DNA of 10,328 nucleotides from contig JAPONU010000225.1 in NCBI GenBank assembly GCA_026713745.1, positions 1 to 10,328 of the forward strand. The letters are read 5' to 3'. This DNA is from a bacterium. GTDB taxonomy: Bacteria > Actinomycetota > Acidimicrobiia > Acidimicrobiales > CATQHL01. The notes beneath the pieces were generated by a model. It saw nothing but the letters and a program-made list of their open reading frames with translations, searched no databases and had not been told where the DNA came from. Position 1 is the first letter of the stretch; each line of letters begins with the position of its first letter. The translations under genes were made by a program, and so were the position numbers. Positions 6,479-10,328 of this stretch are shown piece after piece.

Positions 6479-7975
6479 ATGAGCAAGATGAGCCTGACGA
6501 GACTGCTGGCGGTGCCGCTGGCACTGACAATCGTGGCTGCGGCGTGCGGCGGCGATGATTCCACCGCGGCGGCACCCTCCCCGCCCGCGCCCGCGCCCGC
6601 GCCCGCGCCCACGCCAAGCGCGGAGGTCGAGCCGCCTCCCCCGCCCGCTGAGCCGGCGGCGACACCGGCCCCCGCCGAAGAGCCGCCGCCCGCCGAGGTC
6701 GAGCCACCTCCGCCGCCCGCCGAGCCCGAACCGCCTCCGCCACCGCCCGCCGAACCCGTCACGTTGCAGATGTGGACCTGGTTCCCGTCCGAGGACACGA
6801 TGCAGCGTGTCATCTCGGACTTCGAGGCGAAGAACCCCGGCATCAAGGTGGAACTCACCCTGTTCGAGTCGACCGGCTACCAGGATCGACTCCCGCTGGC
6901 GCTGAGTGCAGGCGACACCATCGACGTGGCCGCGATCCAGACGTCGACGATGGTGAACGTGGTTCGCGGCGATCTGGATCCACTGGGACCGTTGTTCGAC
7001 CAGTACGCCTCCGCTCCGCTGGCGGACCAACTCGTCCCGGCCGCGCTGGCCCAGACGCGGGTCCTGGCCGAGGACGGCGAGATCTACATCGCTCCTCTCG
7101 GATTCCTCGGTTCGGCCGCCGCCTACTACAACGTCGACCTGCTGGATGAACTCGGCCTCGAGGTGCCCCGCACCCGCGCCGATCTAGCGGCCATGGTGCA
7201 GAGAATCGAATCGCAACGGCCCGACCTGCTGCCCATCTCCTTCACCGGCGCCAACTGGTTCCTCGACGAGATCGCCCTGACGGTCACCGAGCAGATCTCG
7301 CCGGGATTCTTCAACAGCGTCCGTTACGACGCCGGTGGAGCATGGGACAGCCCCGTCTACGAGCAGGCGTTCGAAGCCGTCACGTCGGCGTTCGACGAGG
7401 GCATCTTCAGCCACGACGTACTCGACCTCGACTACGGCCGGGCAGTGGAACTCTTCTACTCGGGCGAGGCGGTGATGTTCCTGCAGGGCACCTGGGAGTC
7501 CGGCATCCTGTCCGAACCATTCCGGGCCAACAACGGCATCGACATGCCGAACGTGACGGCCTCGCCACTGCCGCTGCTCGTGGCGGACGGGGAGCACTCG
7601 ATCCGGGCGTTCATCGAAGTCGGCCTCGCCGTGCCCAGCAACTCCGAGCACAAGGCCGAGGCCATCCGCTTCATCGAGTTCATGGCCGCCGGCGACGGCG
7701 TGGACCAGTGGGTCATCGACCTGTTCGCCTCACCGGCACGCGTCGGCTACGCGGTGCCGTCCAGCGTCTTCAGCACCGATCTGGCCGGCGAAGGGTACGC
7801 CGATCTGTCCGCCGTGCTGTCCGCTCCGGGAAGCGACCGCAACAACGTGTCGGACTTCTCCGCCGCGGCCGGCGACGCCATGATCGACACGATCATCAGT
7901 GGTACGCCGGTCTCCGAGCAGGTGGAATACCTGCAGTCGGAGTGGGAGAGCGGGCGGTACTCCAACGTCAACTAG
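6479..7975 (+). CDS. ABC importer sugar-binding lipoprotein with proline-rich linker
   Basis: This 498-residue extracellular solute-binding protein is of the MalE-like family 1. Residues 1-22 form a signal peptide (KMS-LTRLLAVPLALTIVAAA) ending at lipobox Cys23 in AACGGDD, so the mature protein is lipid-anchored on the outer face of the membrane. Residues 33-93 are an unusually long Pro/Ala/Glu linker with a duplicated AEVEPPPPPAEP unit (48-59 and 72-83). The ligand domain starts at VTLQMWTWFPSEDTMQ and contains the typical YYNVDLLDELGLEVPRT strand-helix and EAVMFLQGTWESGI segments. The start is ATG 6479 with GAGAGAGG 8 nt before it. The 100-bp gap after the ATPase gene contains a GTCCG/CGGAC dyad (6417-6433) but no clear promoter. 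Ligand by context: L-fucose or a fucosylated oligosaccharide; not provable from sequence. Confidence 0.93.
   Translation: MSKMSLTRLLAVPLALTIVAAACGGDDSTAAAPSPPAPAPAPAPTPSAEVEPPPPPAEPAATPAPAEEPPPAEVEPPPPPAEPEPPPPPPAEPVTLQMWTWFPSEDTMQRVISDFEAKNPGIKVELTLFESTGYQDRLPLALSAGDTIDVAAIQTSTMVNVVRGDLDPLGPLFDQYASAPLADQLVPAALAQTRVLAEDGEIYIAPLGFLGSAAAYYNVDLLDELGLEVPRTRADLAAMVQRIESQRPDLLPISFTGANWFLDEIALTVTEQISPGFFNSVRYDAGGAWDSPVYEQAFEAVTSAFDEGIFSHDVLDLDYGRAVELFYSGEAVMFLQGTWESGILSEPFRANNGIDMPNVTASPLPLLVADGEHSIRAFIEVGLAVPSNSEHKAEAIRFIEFMAAGDGVDQWVIDLFASPARVGYAVPSSVFSTDLAGEGYADLSAVLSAPGSDRNNVSDFSAAAGDAMIDTIISGTPVSEQVEYLQSEWESGRYSNVN
6572..6760 (+). repeat. Low-complexity coding repeat (Pro/Ala and Pro/Glu linker)
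   Basis: A tandem run of the hexamer GCGCCC encodes (Ala-Pro)n, followed by CCGCC-rich segments encoding two copies of AEVEPPPPPAEP. The run is slippage-prone and could vary in length between strains while staying in frame. It is wholly within the binding-protein gene. Confidence 0.6.
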
Positions 7976-7996
7976 GCGGTCCCCCGAGCGCGCATC

Positions 7997-8046
7997 TGCA
8001 AGGGGGCCTGTCCCGTCGCAGCCGCGACGGGACAGGCCCCCTTGCA
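7997..8046. repeat. Perfect 23-bp inverted repeat (intercistronic stem-loop)
   Basis: The left arm (7997-8019, beginning TGCAAGGGGGCCTGTCCC) is perfectly complementary to the right arm (8024-8046, ending GGGACAGGCCCCCTTGCA), with loop AGCC (8020-8023). It lies between the binding-protein stop (7975) and the first permease start (8062), with no U-run after it. Hairpins at this place in ABC operons commonly protect the upstream binding-protein mRNA or attenuate read-through, giving more binding protein than permease. It could also be a REP-like dispersed element. Confidence 0.85.
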
Positions 8047-8061
8047 ATACGGTAGGGACCG

Positions 8062-9066
8062 ATGAACGAGGGAGGGTACGGCACCGGCGCCGCTCCTGAG
8101 GCCACGACAGAACAGAGGCACGCGGCCGGCGACGGCTCGGCGTCGTCCCGGGTACGCAGGAGTCGCCCGCCGGAGCGGGACCGGCCACCCACCCGGAGGC
8201 CCGGTGTGGCGGGATTCACCATCTTCTTCGGCCCGCTGATCGCCTTCTACGCCGTCTTCTACTTCTTCAGTGCCGCGTTCCTGATCCGCACGAGCTTCCA
8301 GGACGTCTCGCTCTCGCTGCGGAATGCAGTGCAGGTCGGCTGGGAGAACTACCGGCTGCTTCTGGACGACCCCCGGTTCATCGATGCGCTGAGGAACAAC
8401 TTCGTCTTCGCCGGGGCCTCCATCGGTGCGGCGGTGACGATCGGTTTCTTCATCGCCGTGGCGCTCTGGGCGGGCGTGCGGGGCAGATCGATGTTCTACG
8501 CCGCCTTCCTGCTTCCGTCGCTGATGCCGATCGCGCTGGTCGCATCGGTGTTCCGGACCATGCTCGAAGCCCGGCACGGCGCGGTGAACGAGTTGCTGCG
8601 CGACGTGGGGCTGGGGTCGTTCGCGCAGCGCTGGCTCGTCAACCCCGACCTGGCGTACGGGGTGATCATCATCATGTTCGTGTACCTGATCGGGCTGCCG
8701 ATCCTCTACTACACGGCGAACCTGGCGGTGATCAACACGTCACTGCTGGAATCCGCCGTTCTGGACGGGGCGCGACCGCTGCGACTGATGTACGGGATCA
8801 TATTTCCGATCATGAAGAGCACCCACAAGACGGTCACAATCTCGACGGTGCTCATCTCGTTCCGGGCCTTCGACATCGTGTTCTTCTCCACGCGTGGCGG
8901 ACCGGCCGGCCGCACCGAGATCACGGGCACGTACGTCTACAACTTCACGACCAGCGGCACGAACGTCGGATTTGCCTCCGCGGCGGCCGTCGTCGTCCTG
9001 CTGATCTCGCTCCTGGTCTCCGCGATTCAACTCCGCATCTATCGCCACGAGGGGAGGCCTCGATGA
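8062..9066 (+). CDS. Sugar ABC importer permease, MalF/UgpA type
   Basis: This 334-residue inner-membrane subunit has six predicted helices (about 51-75, 113-137, 143-165, 199-219, 255-277, 303-324). The cytoplasmic EAA loop is ESAVLDGARPLRLMYGIIFP (230-249), which docks on the ATPase. The first ~47 residues are polar, rich in Arg/Pro/Gly, and longer than usual for the family. I keep ATG 8062, preceded by TAGGGA, but a later start is possible. Its TGA overlaps the ATG of the next permease (ATGA at 9063-9066), implying translational coupling. It forms the heterodimeric channel with the following gene and the ATPase encoded at 5212-6378. Confidence 0.93.
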   Translation: MNEGGYGTGAAPEATTEQRHAAGDGSASSRVRRSRPPERDRPPTRRPGVAGFTIFFGPLIAFYAVFYFFSAAFLIRTSFQDVSLSLRNAVQVGWENYRLLLDDPRFIDALRNNFVFAGASIGAAVTIGFFIAVALWAGVRGRSMFYAAFLLPSLMPIALVASVFRTMLEARHGAVNELLRDVGLGSFAQRWLVNPDLAYGVIIIMFVYLIGLPILYYTANLAVINTSLLESAVLDGARPLRLMYGIIFPIMKSTHKTVTISTVLISFRAFDIVFFSTRGGPAGRTEITGTYVYNFTTSGTNVGFASAAAVVVLLISLLVSAIQLRIYRHEGRPR

Positions 9067-9926
9067 GATTTGGGCGCGGCCGGCAGGCCCCCGCAGCCGG
9101 CACGCCGACGGTGGACCGCCTCTACCGCGCCCGCTTCGACCGCTGGATCATGGTGACCGTCCTGGTCGTGATGGGCGTCATGTGGATCCTGCCGGCCGTC
9201 GCCGCGGTCGAGCGGGCGCTGGTCTTCAACGGCTGGAAGAACTTCGGCGACGTGATCTTCGGCGACATCGGCGGGATCACGGTGTGGCGGACCTACGGGA
9301 ACTCCTTCGCCATCGCCCTGATCCACGCCAGCGTCGTGGTGGTGGTGTCGAGTCTCGCCGGCTACGGCTTCGCCAAGTTCAGCTTCCGCGGCAAGGAGAT
9401 CATGTACTACACCACGCTGGTGTTCCTGTCGGTGCCCGCCACCTCGGTCCTCGTGCCCCTCTTCTACATCACGCGCGGCCTCGACCTGCGTGACTCCTTT
9501 CTTGGGGTCGCGCTTCCGGAGGCGGCGCTGACCCTGCCGTTCGGGGTGCTCCTGATGCGCAACTTTGCCGAGACCATCTCCGACACGTTCATCGAGGCCG
9601 CGTCGATCGACGGGGCAGGGCACTTCAGGATCTACCGTGACGTGTTCCTGCCGCTCAGCAGACCCGCGGTGCTGAGTCTGGGAACCCTCTCGATCATGTG
9701 GTCGCTGCAGGACTTCCTGTTCCCCTCTCTGTTCTTCACCGACGAGAGGATGACCACGGCCGCGCAGGCGGTGCTCAGGTTCAAGGAGTACCTGGGGGCG
9801 ACCCCTGACGACGTCGGCAGGTACAACGCCAGCCTCGTGCTGCTCGCCGTGCCGGCGCTCATCGTCGTGATCGGGGGCCTGCGCTTCATCACCAGCGGTC
9901 TCACCGCCGGAGGGGTCAAGGAGTAG
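9063..9926 (+). CDS. Sugar ABC importer permease, MalG/UgpE type
   Basis: This 287-residue inner-membrane protein is the second channel subunit. The EAA loop is EAASIDGAGHFRIYRDVFLP (178-197). The chain ends with RFITSGLTAGGVKE, the typical (R/Q)xFxxGxTAGxVKG tail of MalG-like permeases. Hydrophobic segments lie near 29-49, 80-103, 113-135, 146-166, 201-221 and 256-275. GGGGAGG (9051-9057) sits 5 nt before the ATG, which overlaps the upstream gene's stop. It is the last gene of the importer operon. Downstream lie a short GAGCGA/TCGCTC hairpin (9939-9952) and the isomerase remnant B on the opposite strand. Confidence 0.94.
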   Translation: MRFGRGRQAPAAGTPTVDRLYRARFDRWIMVTVLVVMGVMWILPAVAAVERALVFNGWKNFGDVIFGDIGGITVWRTYGNSFAIALIHASVVVVVSSLAGYGFAKFSFRGKEIMYYTTLVFLSVPATSVLVPLFYITRGLDLRDSFLGVALPEAALTLPFGVLLMRNFAETISDTFIEAASIDGAGHFRIYRDVFLPLSRPAVLSLGTLSIMWSLQDFLFPSLFFTDERMTTAAQAVLRFKEYLGATPDDVGRYNASLVLLAVPALIVVIGGLRFITSGLTAGGVKE

Positions 9927-9953
9927 TGCCGGCTGGTTGAGCGACTTCGCTCT

Positions 9954-10105
9954 TCAGGAGACCTGGACGCAGCCGACGCCGAGGTGGCGGGCGACTGTGG
10001 CCACGTCTGCGGCGAGGTGGCCGGGGCTGGCGGAACTGTGGTGGTTCACGCCGGCGGCGGCCCCCAGGCCCCCCACGACTCGGCCACACCGGCGTCGCCA
10101 GTCTG
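9954..10105 (-). pseudogene. C-terminal remnant of an isomerase-like gene (copy B, frameshifted)
   Basis: This is a second copy of the sequence at 1640-1790, about 80-85% identical by eye over roughly 150 bp. It encodes GAAAGVNHHSSASPGHLAAD and VATVARHLGVGCVQVS and stops at TGA (9954-9956). A two-base length difference in the C-run near 10059-10072 breaks the frame relative to copy A. The expected DAGVAESWGAWG lies in another frame, so this copy is doubly broken (truncated and frameshifted). Similarity ends near 10105. As in copy A, the peptide fits the FucI/AraA-like isomerase C-terminus. It lies convergent to the permease gene. Confidence 0.58.
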
Positions 10106-10233
10106 AGGGGCCGGCCGGAGATACGGCCCGCCGGGGCTCCTTGACCGAGCGGGGCCGTCTGGCTCCTTCGTTGCTGCGGACTCCCGCCGGCGAGTCGGCA
10201 GGGGCGTTCACCTCCGCCTTGAATTGCCGTGAC
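10106..10233. other. Non-coding stretch without recognisable gene
   Basis: Apart from short GC-rich dyads I see no coding similarity here on either strand. It connects the isomerase remnant B with the promoter region of the gene starting at 10277 and probably holds decayed sequence. Confidence 0.4.
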
Positions 10234-10268
10234 CCTTATTCAAGGTATTACTGTATCCTTGAATAAGG
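10234..10268. promoter_or_regulatory. 12-bp-arm inverted repeat at promoter/RBS of the last gene
   Basis: CCTTATTCAAGG (10234-10245) and CCTTGAATAAGG (10257-10268) are perfect inverted arms around the AT-rich spacer TATTACTGTAT. TACTGT (10249-10254) is a -10 candidate, with TTGCCG (10224-10229) 19 bp upstream as a weak -35. The right arm runs into the Shine-Dalgarno sequence AAGGAGGT (10265-10272). The element may be a repressor operator or, if transcribed, an RNA hairpin partly covering the RBS. Confidence 0.6.
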
Positions 10269-10276
10269 AGGTCGAA

Positions 10277-10328
10277 ATGGCCTGGTTGGAAACGCGGCAC
10301 TGGGCGGGCGATGATCGTGGCCTCACAC
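10277..10328 (+). CDS. Start of an unidentified gene, cut by the window end
   Basis: ATG 10277 follows AAGGAGGT by 4 nt, an excellent ribosome binding site. Seventeen codons are visible (MAWLETRHWAGDDRGLT) and the frame is open to the window edge. The opening Trp-rich peptide loosely recalls N-termini of some Fic-type or integrase proteins, but this is too short to assign. Its AT-richer, dyad-containing promoter differs from the rest of the window and suggests an independently regulated gene. Confidence 0.6.
   Translation, partial: MAWLETRHWAGDDRGLT

Noticed and set aside
9939..9952. GAGCGA-CT-TCGCTC hairpin after the last permease as a terminator
   Set aside because: The stem is only 6 bp with a 2-nt loop and no U-run follows; too weak to call.
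1640..10105. Composite transposon or genomic island bounded by the direct repeats
   Set aside because: No transposase or integrase, no target-site duplication and no inverted terminal repeats are visible. The repeats have recognisable coding content, so gene duplication and decay explain them better.

Overview
The window is high-GC DNA with GTG/ATG starts, strong GGAGG-type ribosome binding sites, TANNNT-type -10 boxes and an 'AACGGDD' lipoprotein anchor. This suggests an actinobacterium (Actinomycetota, perhaps an Acidimicrobiia-like lineage); that placement is inferred from style only. There is no phage, transposase, CRISPR, tRNA or rRNA signature. The right edge enters an unidentified gene that has its own operator-like promoter.

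Layout. (1) 35-1510, minus strand: a Rieske ferredoxin followed by an integral-membrane, histidine-rich fatty-acid/sterol hydroxylase-desaturase, plausibly an electron donor and its oxygenase. (2) 1511-2112: a graveyard of sugar-catabolism genes. It holds the last ~62 codons of an L-fucose/L-arabinose isomerase-like gene (minus) and the first 37 codons of an L-fuconate dehydratase (plus). They are divergent around a perfect 15-bp palindrome AAACATCTGATGTTT. (3) 2113-5039: a FadR/GntR-family regulator (minus), divergent from a cytoplasmic GHL6/GH151-like glycoside hydrolase (plus, candidate alpha-L-fucosidase). A third-best copy of the palindrome lies at the regulator's 5' end. (4) 5148-9926: a second perfect palindrome and a good -35/-10 promoter lead into a complete carbohydrate ABC importer. 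Its parts are a MalK/UgpC-type ATPase, a lipoprotein binding protein with a long Pro/Ala/Glu linker, and two MalF/MalG-type permeases overlapping by ATGA. A 23-bp perfect-stem hairpin separates the binding-protein gene from the permeases. (5) 9927-10276: a second, frameshifted remnant of the same isomerase C-terminus, then a 12-bp-arm inverted repeat just ahead of a gene cut by the window end.

How it fits together. The repeated operator, the fuconate-dehydratase stub, the isomerase stubs and the GH151-like enzyme all point to one regulon for uptake and cleavage of L-fucosides. A fucosylated glycan or L-fucose would be captured by the lipoprotein, imported by the ABC system and hydrolysed in the cytoplasm. 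The FadR-type regulator would control expression through the ACATC(A/T)GATGT operator. The catabolic genes at this locus have been deleted down to stubs, so the released sugar must be processed by genes elsewhere, or the locus is decaying. The substrate and the regulator's ligand are inference; the operator copies and gene remnants are visible directly.
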